Both the position numbers and the translations under genes were made by a program. From positions 1 to 5,264 of the forward strand of contig JAHFCV010000152.1 in NCBI GenBank assembly GCA_023249275.1: a DNA stretch of 5,264 bases, read 5' to 3'. This document shows positions 1 through 5,214 of this stretch, in pieces (the stretch's first letter is position 1; every line of letters begins with the position of its first letter). This stretch comes from Candidatus Methanoperedens sp. Lineage in GTDB: Archaea > Halobacteriota > Methanosarcinia > Methanosarcinales > Methanoperedenaceae. The notes beneath the pieces were generated by a model. The model saw only the letters and a list, made by a program, of their open reading frames with translations, searched no databases and had not been told where the DNA came from.

Positions 1-607
1 CCCCGTTCCTTGAAAACCACTGGTACCTGTTTGTGACTTTCTTACCATAATAGGCTATTGAAAGCATGGGGAGGCTCATTCCCACCGAATACACGAACAG
101 CATCCATGCGCCGTAGGATGTATTACCCACGGACGCGACAAATGCAAGCACGGCGCCCAAAATCGGTCCGACGCACGGTATCCAGAGGACGCCAAGCGAC
201 ATGCCAAGGAAAAACCCACCAAGAAGACTTCCTTCAGGCATCCTGGATGAATATTTGTTTAAAAAACTGAAATTCTGCCTTAAACCCTGCGTTATCGAGC
301 CTGTGAGCTTCATGAATTCCATGTTAATATCATCGTCAAAGAGCACGGCGCCCATGCCAATGATAAATAGAATCGCTATGCTTCGCAGGGAATCCGTGAA
401 ACCCGCGAACGTGGCGCCAAATGCTGATACCAGCACGCCCATGGTTGTAAAGCTGAGAGTCAATCCCGATACGATAGCGAGAGGGCGAAGCCTGTGCCCG
501 GCTGAGCCCGAAAATATTACAGGGACAAGCGGAAGGCAGCAGGGCTTCATTATAGTCACTATGCCTGCTAAGAAAACCAGAAGTATTGATGGGGCTGAGG
601 GTTCCAT
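1..607 (-). CDS. ccdA: CcdA/DsbD-type thiol-disulfide transmembrane protein (cytochrome c biogenesis), 3' end cut by window
   Basis: This gene reads leftward from ATG at 607 and leaves the window after 202 codons; the C-terminus is not seen. Family members are roughly 220-250 residues with six membrane helices and carry reducing equivalents across the membrane to thioredoxin-like or cytochrome c maturation proteins outside. The sequence shows the two hallmark cysteine regions: KPCCLPLVP in the first helix (C23, with an extra C24) and LGVLWIPCVGPILGAVL in the fourth (C145). In the family one cysteine from each region forms the redox pair. Hydrophobic segments lie near residues 7-32, 42-66, 74-90, 128-155 and 165-187, and a polar loop spans about 91-125. 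The ATG at 607 is the only usable start, because an in-frame TAA lies 16 codons upstream and no ATG, GTG or TTG intervenes. The ribosome site is weak (AGGT about 10 bases upstream). Base composition is more GC-rich than the next two genes. The family call is firm; the partner protein is not visible. Confidence 0.9.
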   Translation of the reverse strand, partial: MEPSAPSILLVFLAGIVTIMKPCCLPLVPVIFSGSAGHRLRPLAIVSGLTLSFTTMGVLVSAFGATFAGFTDSLRSIAILFIIGMGAVLFDDDINMEFMKLTGSITQGLRQNFSFLNKYSSRMPEGSLLGGFFLGMSLGVLWIPCVGPILGAVLAFVASVGNTSYGAWMLFVYSVGMSLPMLSIAYYGKKVTNRYQWFSRNG

Positions 608-687
608 GCGTGTTTTAACCTGCCGTTGTGCCGAGCCGGGTTGTTATATCTAAAAACATACCATTCTTTACGCATAATGTAAAACAA

Positions 688-700
688 CCTATATATTAAT
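688..700 (-). promoter_or_regulatory. TATA-like box, probable ccdA promoter
   Basis: On the minus strand this reads ATTAATATATAGG, a good archaeal TATA-box match. A start of transcription about 25 bases downstream would fall near 668 and leave a leader of about 60 bases before the ccdA ATG. The box is nearly symmetrical, but on the plus strand its predicted start site (about 718) falls just past the ATG of the divergent gene, so it fits ccdA better. A second weaker AT-rich stretch at 646-659 could serve the plus-strand gene. Confidence 0.4.
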
Positions 701-707
701 TTGTATT

Positions 708-989
708 ATGGCGCGCTATTTCAGGGTGCTTACCAAAACCCACCCAAAACCGTTGGTAACTTTTTCCTGGGGATTTGCGATGCTGTTTGTTGGCTGGACG
801 TCCATATTTGGCTGGGGTATAAAATTCGTTGAGGTGATGTCATCGATATAGATTGGTTTTACACCTTCATTTTTTGGAGGTATTATTGGAGCAATATGGG
901 GATTTTTTGATGGCACGATTGGAGGAGATATAATTGCTTTTGTATATAATGCGGTTGTGGAAAAAAATAACACAAAAATGTTTTTATAG
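708..989 (+). pseudogene. Small holin-like two-helix membrane protein, interrupted by one in-frame amber codon
   Basis: From ATG at 708 the frame runs 47 codons, meets TAG at 849-851, then continues open for 45 more codons to TAG at 987-989. Read across the amber it gives a coherent 93-residue protein with two hydrophobic helices (about 16-42 and 55-80). The second half has GGIIGAIWGFFDGTIGGDII and then AFVYN, which I recognise from memory as the conserved C-terminal helix of small archaeal and bacterial proteins usually annotated 'bacteriophage holin'. In that family the residue before IGF is commonly tyrosine, so TAG probably replaces TAT or TAC. Without read-through the second helix would be lost. 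No phage genes lie nearby, so a lytic role is not implied; the cellular role is unknown. There is no clear ribosome site at 708. The in-frame ATG at 780 has GGGGAT upstream but would cut the first helix. It could be a nonsense mutation, a sequencing error, or read-through (including pyrrolysine insertion). Confidence 0.6.
981..989 (+). promoter_or_regulatory. TATA-like box for the downstream zinc-binding gene
   Basis: The run TTTTTATAG overlaps the last codons and stop of the holin-like frame. Its centre is about 32 bases before the ATG at 1017, which would put transcription start only a few bases ahead of the start codon and give a near-leaderless mRNA. This agrees with the lack of a good ribosome binding site there. 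Position and composition are the only evidence. Confidence 0.35.
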
Positions 990-1016
990 TTGAAAAAGAA
1001 TCTTTTGGGTACTATA

Positions 1017-1232
1017 ATGATGCCTGGAAGTAAACAATCTGAGGATATGAAAGCGCGTAAACATGGAACAATACCTCCTTTTCATCCAGAATTTGAATCT
1101 GAAAAGAATGTGCGTTGTAAACATTGCGGTGAAATCTATAAGGGAAAAGAAATAAAGTGGGATCCAAAAAGTGGCAACTGGGTATGCAAACATCATCCCA
1201 AATGTGATGGCGCTGGTTGGCTTCCATTTTAA
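1017..1232 (+). CDS. Small zinc-binding (zinc-ribbon-like) protein of unknown function
   Basis: A 71-residue, basic, cytoplasmic-looking protein. Four cysteines in the pattern VRCKHCGEIY (C34, C37) and WVCKHHPKCDGAGW (C57, C63) should bind one zinc ion; H59 and H60 lie between the second pair. The N-terminal third is polar and probably flexible. I recognise the style of the C-terminal C-x5-C-DGAG motif from hypothetical proteins but not a function. Such small zinc ribbons often bind nucleic acid or act within larger complexes, which is inference only. The start is chosen at the ATG at 1017; an adjacent in-frame ATG at 1020 is equally possible, and a TTG at 990 would add nine residues directly after the amber stop of the preceding gene. 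The protein is in the same frame as the holin-like gene, with only TAG codons between them. A T-rich tract follows the TAA stop. Confidence 0.7.
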   Translation: MMPGSKQSEDMKARKHGTIPPFHPEFESEKNVRCKHCGEIYKGKEIKWDPKSGNWVCKHHPKCDGAGWLPF

Positions 1233-1235
1233 AAT

Positions 1236-1249
1236 TTGTTTCTGTTTTC
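1236..1249 (+). terminator. T-rich tract, possible archaeal terminator
   Basis: The stretch TTTGTTTCTGTTTT begins four bases after the TAA of the zinc-binding gene. Archaeal RNA polymerase commonly stops at such U-rich runs without a hairpin. No stem-loop precedes it, so the call rests on composition and position. Confidence 0.3.
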
Positions 1250-1353
1250 ATGTTCATCCGCGCACACGCAGCGGCATCCTTCAGGGCGCCGGAATGTCCG
1301 GATTCTCTTGGATTTCCTGATGTAAATCTGTTTGACCGGTTTCTACATGAAAT

Positions 1354-1393
1354 TAAAGTATAATGAGTTTTATTAGTACCTTCAGGTTGATGA
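1354..1393 (+). promoter_or_regulatory. Promoter and ribosome-binding region of the ClC gene
   Basis: An AT-rich box AAAGTATAATG (about 1356-1366) lies 35-45 bases before the TTG at 1401, predicting transcription start near 1385 and a very short leader. AGGTTGATGA at 1384-1393 partly matches the archaeal anti-Shine-Dalgarno complement (GGAGGTGAT) and sits at a workable distance from the TTG, supporting that start. An ATG at 1390 is in another frame and opens only a four-codon frame (MNLT). Confidence 0.4.
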
Positions 1394-1400
1394 ATCTAAC

Positions 1401-3164
1401 TTGAAACTCAATGAAATTCTAAAAGATCTAAATCTGAGACAGGTTCAAAGATGGGCAATATTCAGTATCGTTATCGGTATTGTTTCAGGTTTTGGAGCCA
1501 TCTTATTTTATTTGGGGTTGAGCGCACTTTCCAACTACACCCTTGGAGGAATCGGCGGCTACTATCCTCCTGCACCGGGTGGAGAACTTCCATTATTCAG
1601 TCATCCTGCAACCAACATAAGATGGCTTCTCTTCTTATTGCCGGCAGCCGGGGGATTGCTTGCAGGCATTATCATCTTTACTTATGCCCCGGAAGCCGAA
1701 GGTCATGGCACCGATGCCGTTATTGATGCTTATAACAATAAGAGGGGTTTTATCAGGAAAAGGGTTCCGCTAGTTAAAGCCATTTCATCAATTATAACCA
1801 TCGGCTCTGGAGGGAGCGCTGGAAGAGAAGGACCCATAGCTCAAATCGGCGCAGGTTTTGGCTCGACGCTTGCCTCGTTCCTGAAATTAAGCGACCGCGA
1901 CAGGAGAATAATGGTCATCTGCGGCACTGCGGCAGGCATAGGCAGCATATTTAAAGCGCCGCTCGGCGGTGCCATCTTTGCAATAGAGGTGCTCTATAAA
2001 AGCGATATGGAGACCGAAGGACTCGTGCCAGCATTTATTTCATCCACCGTAGCCTACTCTATATTCTCATCCTTTTTTGGGTGGGGGCATATTTTCACAA
2101 CGCCAAGTTTCAATTTCACCACCCCTGCAGAACTTCTATTTTATGGGATTCTCGGGATATTGTGTGCCGTAACCGCAATATTATTTGTAATTACCTTTTA
2201 CGGCTTGCGCGACAAGGTATTCAAACCTCTGAAAATCAAGCCTCATTTTAAACCTGCTATCGGAGGGCTTTTAGTTGGCATTATAGCGATATTTTTCCCA
2301 CAGGTTTTGGGAACCGGTTATGGCTGGACTCAGATAGCTATTAACGGCGATATTGTCAAGATGTCGATAATTCTTATGATGGTTCTTGTCCTTTTAAAAA
2401 TCCTCGCAACCTCGTTTACCATCAGTTCAGGTGGCAGCGGCGGTGTTTTCGCCCCTTCACTTGTCATCGGGGCTATGGTAGGTGGAGCATTCGGGCAGAT
2501 AATGGCTCTTGTATTTCCGAATATAATAACCCAGCCAGGGTCTTACGCGCTTGTTGGGATGGGCGCATTACTTGCCGGGGTCGCGAAGGTTCCTATTGCG
2601 GCAATCATAATGGTTTCCGAGATGGCAGGGAATTATAATTTACTAGCTCCGCTTATGGTTGCATCGACTGTTTCTTATATGCTTGCCGGCAAATGGACGA
2701 TATATGAAAAACAGGTAGAAAATCGTGCCTCATCTCCTGCCCACAGGCGTGAGATGACCGTGGATATACTTGAGAGGGCGCAAGTGAAAGAGGCAATGAC
2801 CACGAATATCGTTACGATTAACTCTTCTTTAAGCATTCATAATGTACTGGAGCTTATCCATAAATATGGATATACCGGATTTCCAGTTGTAGATGATACA
2901 AAGCTGGTCGGGATAATCACATTCGAGGATGCTGAGAAAGTTCCGGTGGATAAAAGGTCTTTGGCAATGGCAAAAGAAGTGATGACACAGAAATTGATAG
3001 TAGCAAGACCAGGGGATTCACTTGAAGATTCTCTTATGAAACTTCTGGATAGGAAGATTGGCAGGCTGCCGGTAGTGGATGAAAATGACCCGACTAAGCT
3101 TGTGGGACTTTTGACTAAATACGATATAATAAGAACACATGCCAAATTAAGTTCCAGCAGGTAG
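1401..3164 (+). CDS. ClC-family chloride channel/transporter with two C-terminal CBS domains
   Basis: A complete 587-residue integral membrane protein that moves chloride or similar anions, as a homodimer in the known family. The ClC core spans about residues 15-440. Seen motifs: EGHGTDA (100-106) at the first anion-site loop, GSGGSAGREGP (135-145) with the gating glutamate E143, FKAPLGGAIFAIE (184-196), GSGGVFAP (345-352) and a tyrosine at 435 matching the inner-gate tyrosine (Y445 of E. coli ClC-ec1). The CBS pair follows: first about 461-512 (VKEAMTTNIVTI ... GFPVVDD ... LVGIITFED), second about 522-580 (AKEVMTQKLIVA ... GRLPVVDE ... LVGLLTKYDIIRTH). Such pairs usually bind adenine nucleotides and adjust transport. 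The site equivalent to the internal proton glutamate E203 of ClC-ec1 appears to be V197, so channel versus antiporter cannot be decided. The start is TTG, since an in-frame TAG lies at 1374-1376 and no in-frame ATG lies near. The gene stands alone and ends in TAG. Confidence 0.96.
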   Translation: MKLNEILKDLNLRQVQRWAIFSIVIGIVSGFGAILFYLGLSALSNYTLGGIGGYYPPAPGGELPLFSHPATNIRWLLFLLPAAGGLLAGIIIFTYAPEAEGHGTDAVIDAYNNKRGFIRKRVPLVKAISSIITIGSGGSAGREGPIAQIGAGFGSTLASFLKLSDRDRRIMVICGTAAGIGSIFKAPLGGAIFAIEVLYKSDMETEGLVPAFISSTVAYSIFSSFFGWGHIFTTPSFNFTTPAELLFYGILGILCAVTAILFVITFYGLRDKVFKPLKIKPHFKPAIGGLLVGIIAIFFPQVLGTGYGWTQIAINGDIVKMSIILMMVLVLLKILATSFTISSGGSGGVFAPSLVIGAMVGGAFGQIMALVFPNIITQPGSYALVGMGALLAGVAKVPIAAIIMVSEMAGNYNLLAPLMVASTVSYMLAGKWTIYEKQVENRASSPAHRREMTVDILERAQVKEAMTTNIVTINSSLSIHNVLELIHKYGYTGFPVVDDTKLVGIITFEDAEKVPVDKRSLAMAKEVMTQKLIVARPGDSLEDSLMKLLDRKIGRLPVVDENDPTKLVGLLTKYDIIRTHAKLSSSR

Positions 3165-3196
3165 GGATATTGGTATTGCCAACATTTCTAAGATGC

Positions 3197-3213
3197 TTTT
3201 TCCCAGGATTTTT
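3197..3213 (+). terminator. Paired T5 tracts, possible terminator of the ClC gene
   Basis: Two runs of five T (3197-3201 and 3209-3213) follow the ClC stop by 33-49 bases in the convergent spacer. This fits U-rich archaeal termination. A weak TTGG-5-CCAA inverted repeat near 3170-3183 precedes them but is too short to count on. Confidence 0.35.
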
Positions 3214-3285
3214 CGGACTCTATCAAGCTTTGAATGTGTCTTCTAATGCTGATTTCTCCTTTCTATGCCTCAGCAATGCCCAGAA

Positions 3286-3510
3286 CTACTTGTTCTCCAT
3301 CAATTCAGCGATTCGATTCCCACAGAAAATACACTGAAGAAGCTTTGCATTTCCAACTGTGAAATATTGCATCATGTGACCACATTTTCTACAAAATGTT
3401 GTGTCACCTTTTGCTTTCATGGTATCTATTTTATGTCTTATAGAACGTAATTGATCGTCATGCTCTTTGTCAAGATACATCAGGTCTTCATCACTGAATA
3501 TTATCGGCAT
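3286..3510 (-). CDS. Small zinc-ribbon protein of unknown function
   Basis: A 74-residue soluble protein. The N-terminal half (about 5-35) is charged and probably helical (DEDLMYLDKEHDDQL...). The C-terminal half is a classic zinc ribbon with two CxxC knuckles 16 residues apart: FCRKCGH (C40, C43) and LQCIFCGNR (C60, C63). The fold is common in archaeal nucleic-acid-binding and transcription-related proteins, but no specific family is recognised. The ATG at 3510 is supported by AAGTGA about seven bases upstream, close to the archaeal ribosome-site consensus, and by a TATA box at 3552-3564. It converges on the ClC gene with a 121-base spacer. It stops at TAG (3286-3288), after which the frame stays open for 20 more codons. 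Before the IS insertion the small membrane-protein gene on the same strand ended just upstream, so the two were neighbours in tandem. Confidence 0.72.
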   Translation of the reverse strand: MPIIFSDEDLMYLDKEHDDQLRSIRHKIDTMKAKGDTTFCRKCGHMMQYFTVGNAKLLQCIFCGNRIAELMENK

Positions 3511-3551
3511 TTCTATTCACTTCGATTTTTCAACTTGTTAAGACAGAACTT

Positions 3552-3564
3552 GGAATATATATCT
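3552..3564 (-). promoter_or_regulatory. TATA-like box for the minus-strand zinc-ribbon gene
   Basis: The minus strand reads AGATATATATTCC, a strong TATA-box match. Transcription start about 25 bases on would be near 3532, giving a leader of about 22 bases with its ribosome site AAGTGA. The left end of the insertion sequence is about 40 bases upstream, so the core promoter is intact. Confidence 0.5.
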
Positions 3565-3605
3565 GTGCGTATTAGCCTTAAATCAAAACCCCAGTAAACT
3601 CCAAT

Positions 3606-3638
3606 TGGAGTGCGCCCCTCAAAGTAGACACATAGTTA
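3606..3638 (+). repeat. Left terminal inverted repeat of the IS
   Basis: This 33-base end pairs with 4860-4892. The outer 14 bases differ at one position only (G here, C in the right end, position 5); the other six differences lie in the inner part. The outer TG is the usual IS3 end. Confidence 0.9.
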
Positions 3639-3642
3639 AGGT

Positions 3643-3663
3643 GTGTTCACAGAGAGGGAAACC
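3643..3663 (+). promoter_or_regulatory. Ribosome-binding region deciding the orfA start
   Basis: AGAGAGGG ends about five bases before the ATG at 3664 and is a good ribosome site. It favours that ATG over the in-frame GTG at 3643, which would add seven residues and would sit almost on the inverted repeat. Confidence 0.5.
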
Positions 3664-3987
3664 ATGGGAAAAACAACACGAAAAAGATATACACGAGAAT
3701 TCAAGCTTTCATTAATACGGGAGCTTGAGAGTGGAAAAAAGTTAGGACAGCTCAGTCGTGAAAACAACATCCATCCGAATATGATATCCAGATGGAAATT
3801 GGAATACGACAAGGATCCAGAATCAGCTTTCAGCGGAAATGGCAATACTTACAAAGATGCAGCACGAAATGAAGACCTCGAAAGGCTTGTGGGTAAACTG
3901 TATGCTGAGAACGATTTTTTAAAAAAAGCTTTATGCACCCTCGAAAAGAGAGTGCAGGAAGAGAAGGAGAGATTGAAAGCAGGGTGA
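3664..3987 (+). CDS. IS3-family transposase OrfA (DNA-binding subunit)
   Basis: A 107-residue basic protein. Residues about 8-52 (KRYTREFKLSLIRELESG ... QLSRENNIHPNMISRWKLEY) form the helix-turn-helix of the transposase-8 type that recognises the terminal repeats. Residues about 75-100 (LERLVGKLYAENDFLKKAL) form a leucine-zipper-like coiled coil for multimerisation. OrfA alone usually regulates, while the OrfAB fusion made by -1 frameshifting is the active transposase. The frameshift would occur after residue 88, at the A7 run 3921-3927. The ATG at 3664 is chosen for its strong ribosome site. The TGA stop at 3985-3987 sits in the GGGTGA that could serve as ribosome site for separate orfB initiation. 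Length and layout are normal for the family. Confidence 0.93.
   Translation: MGKTTRKRYTREFKLSLIRELESGKKLGQLSRENNIHPNMISRWKLEYDKDPESAFSGNGNTYKDAARNEDLERLVGKLYAENDFLKKALCTLEKRVQEEKERLKAG
3921..3956 (+). promoter_or_regulatory. Programmed -1 frameshift signal: A7G slippery run plus stimulatory hairpin
   Basis: In the orfA frame the ribosome reads TTA AAA AAA GCT at 3919-3930. Both tandem lysine codons can re-pair one base back, entering the orfB frame. Six bases after the slippery codons, 3934-3942 (TGCACCCTC) pairs with 3948-3956 (GAGAGTGCA): eight pairs with one C-A mismatch, around a GAAAA loop. Slippery site, spacer and hairpin match the layout known for IS3-family elements. The fusion product would be about 399 residues. 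Confidence 0.8.
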
Positions 3988-3992
3988 AATTC

Positions 3993-4862
3993 ATGATAAT
4001 CTCAGAAAATTTGGATTACATCTCTGTCAATCGGGCAACAGAATTGCTTGTTGTCAGCAGGTCTGGATATTACAAATGGATGCACAATTCACATAACCTT
4101 GCAGTTGAGAAAAATTCTGATATCTCAATCAGGGAAGAAATGCAAAATATCGTAATCGAGTTCCCTGGATACGGTTACAGAAGGATCAAAGTAGAGCTTC
4201 GGAACAGAGGTTATGTGGTTAACCAGAAAAAAGTCCGCCGCTTCATGAAAGAAGACAATCTTATATGTGTGAAAAAGAGGTTCAAATTGCAGACAACAGA
4301 TTCAAATCATGGAGAAAAGGTCTATCCGAATCTTGCAAGAAACTTGAATGTGACTGATATCAATCAACTCTGGGTTGCTGATATTACATATATCCAGTTG
4401 TCGAAAGAGTTCGTATATCTGGCAGTAATCATAGATGTTTTCAGCAGGCGGTGCATTGGTTGGGATCTCAGTCGCAATATCGATACAGAACTCACTTTGA
4501 ATGCTTTGCTCAAGGCTCTTCAAACTCGAAAGGGAGATGATCTGAAGAATCTGATTCATCATTCAGACCAGGGTGTTCAGTATGCGTCAATCGAATATGT
4601 GAATTACTTGAAGGATATTAGTATCCAGATCAGTATGAGCCGCAAAGGCAATCCCTACGACAATGCGTTTGCCGAGAGCTTCATGAAGACGCTGAAATAT
4701 GAGGAAGTGTACTTGAACGAATACGGGACGTTCAATGATGCTATCCAGAACATTGACCATTTTATCGAGGAGGTTTACAATTCAAAACGTCTTCATTCAT
4801 CGATCGGTTACAAATCGCCAGTCGATTTTGAGAAGACGTTAGGTTTAAATATACCACCTTAA
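3993..4862 (+). CDS. IS3-family transposase OrfB (DDE integrase-type catalytic subunit)
   Basis: This 289-residue protein carries the RNase H-like integrase core that cuts and joins the IS ends. Numbered from this start, residues about 45-95 form the HTH_21-type linker region (EEMQNIVIEFPGYGYRRIKVELRNRGY without the inner helix), then the catalytic triad: D130 in LWVADITY, D192 in IHHSDQGVQY and E228 in DNAFAESFMKTLK. The second D and the E are separated by exactly 35 residues, the DD(35)E of IS3. The C-terminal YNSKRLHSSIGYKSP motif is also typical. The ATG at 3993 has AGGGTGA just upstream; the open frame extends back into orfA (an ATG at 3933 lies at the foot of the frameshift hairpin). 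Most active protein is expected as an OrfAB fusion through the -1 signal. The TAA stop lies inside the right inverted repeat. All catalytic residues are present. Confidence 0.95.
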   Translation: MIISENLDYISVNRATELLVVSRSGYYKWMHNSHNLAVEKNSDISIREEMQNIVIEFPGYGYRRIKVELRNRGYVVNQKKVRRFMKEDNLICVKKRFKLQTTDSNHGEKVYPNLARNLNVTDINQLWVADITYIQLSKEFVYLAVIIDVFSRRCIGWDLSRNIDTELTLNALLKALQTRKGDDLKNLIHHSDQGVQYASIEYVNYLKDISIQISMSRKGNPYDNAFAESFMKTLKYEEVYLNEYGTFNDAIQNIDHFIEEVYNSKRLHSSIGYKSPVDFEKTLGLNIPP

Positions 4863-5067
4863 CTAATTGTCCACTCGAAGGGGCGCAGTCCAAATCGAAA
4901 CCAATAGAACTTAACGCAAGGTAAATAACCACGATTACTATAATAATTGTAATCAAATAATAAAAAACCATTTCTGGTATTAACGCCGATGATTTATACA
5001 GTTCATCATGTGGAGATGGAGAAAACAAAGCTTCATGAATCATTTTCAATATTTTTATTATTTCCAT
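4762..5067 (-). CDS. IS-truncated small single-pass membrane protein (now a chimera running into the IS)
   Basis: From ATG at 5067 the minus strand encodes 58 native residues, then crosses the IS right end at 4892 and continues 43 codons inside the element to a stop at 4762. The native part has a polar N-terminus (MEIIKILKMIHEALFSPSPH) and one strong membrane helix at about 33-57 (MVFYYLITIIIVIVVIYLAL). Joining 4893-4895 to the left flank, with the IS and one AAT removed, gives codons GAT TGG AGT TTA CTG GGG TTT TGA: the original ended DWSLLGF, 64 residues, with its stop at 3583-3585. The insertion therefore replaced only six native residues with an unrelated tail. An in-frame TAA lies 11 codons upstream with no other start between. 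I do not recognise the family; whether it was a functional gene is uncertain, but the clean helix and short restored end support it. Confidence 0.45.
   Translation of the reverse strand: MEIIKILKMIHEALFSPSPHDELYKSSALIPEMVFYYLITIIIVIVVIYLALSSIGFDLDCAPSSGQLVKVVYLNLTSSQNRLAICNRSMNEDVLNCKPPR
4860..4892 (-). repeat. Right terminal inverted repeat of the IS
   Basis: Its inverse complement starts TGGACTGCGCCCC and matches the left end at 26 of 33 positions. The inner three bases are the orfB stop codon TAA. Confidence 0.9.
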
Positions 5068-5102
5068 GAATCCACTCTGGTATAATTCATCTTGCTTTTA
5101 TC

Positions 5103-5114
5103 ACAAATAAAAAT
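5103..5114 (-). promoter_or_regulatory. Possible TATA box for the small membrane gene
   Basis: The minus strand reads GATTTTTATTTG about 40 bases before the ATG at 5067, predicting transcription start near 5083. The whole area is AT-rich, so a chance match is likely enough to keep this tentative. Confidence 0.25.
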
Positions 5115-5214
5115 CTTTTTTTATTCATTGGGTTTTTATCTTCAGAGATTGTCGGTTTAACCCAATAAATTCTGCCATCTGAGCGTAATTTTGAGCATGA
5201 ATGAGTTAATGAAT

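Larger units (their letters stand above)
3606..4892 (+). mobile_element. Complete IS3-family insertion sequence, 1287 bp
   Basis: The element begins TGGAGTGCGCCCCT and ends with the inverse of TGGACTGCGCCCCT. Its 33-bp terminal inverted repeats match at 26 of 33 positions by eye. AAT occurs directly before (3603-3605) and after (4893-4895), a 3-bp target duplication within the 3-5 bp usual for IS3. Inside are orfA (helix-turn-helix plus leucine zipper), orfB (integrase-type DDE) and a -1 frameshift signal linking them, which is the full IS3 plan. Neither orf is broken and the ends are well preserved, so the copy may be active and fairly recent. It inserted in the final codons of a minus-strand small membrane gene. 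IS3 elements move by copy-out, paste-in transposition through a circular intermediate. The subgroup is not assigned. Confidence 0.95.

Noticed and set aside
201..653. Plus-strand open frame of 150 codons opposite the left gene
   Set aside because: It is the antisense shadow of ccdA; its product has no family features, whereas the minus strand shows both conserved CcdA cysteine motifs.
716..973. Minus-strand open frame opposite the holin-like gene
   Set aside because: Low-complexity shadow of a membrane-protein frame; the plus strand has the recognisable motif.
2837..3145. Minus-strand 102-codon frame within the ClC gene
   Set aside because: It lies opposite the well-conserved CBS domains and has no features of its own.
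3228..3285. Open frame of 20 codons after the amber stop of the minus-strand zinc-ribbon gene
   Set aside because: The zinc ribbon is complete before the stop and the extension has no motif; read-through is not supported.
3933..3935. ATG at 3933 as the orfB start
   Set aside because: It sits at the base of the frameshift hairpin with no ribosome site. Initiation at 3993 behind AGGGTGA, or entry by -1 frameshift from orfA, explains orfB better.
4302..4562. Minus-strand 86-codon frame inside orfB
   Set aside because: Shadow of the catalytic core of the transposase.
5036..5095. DELYxS repeated in the translated minus strand on either side of the ATG at 5067
   Set aside because: The first copy is upstream of the start codon and the DNA of the two copies diverges quickly, so it looks like chance.
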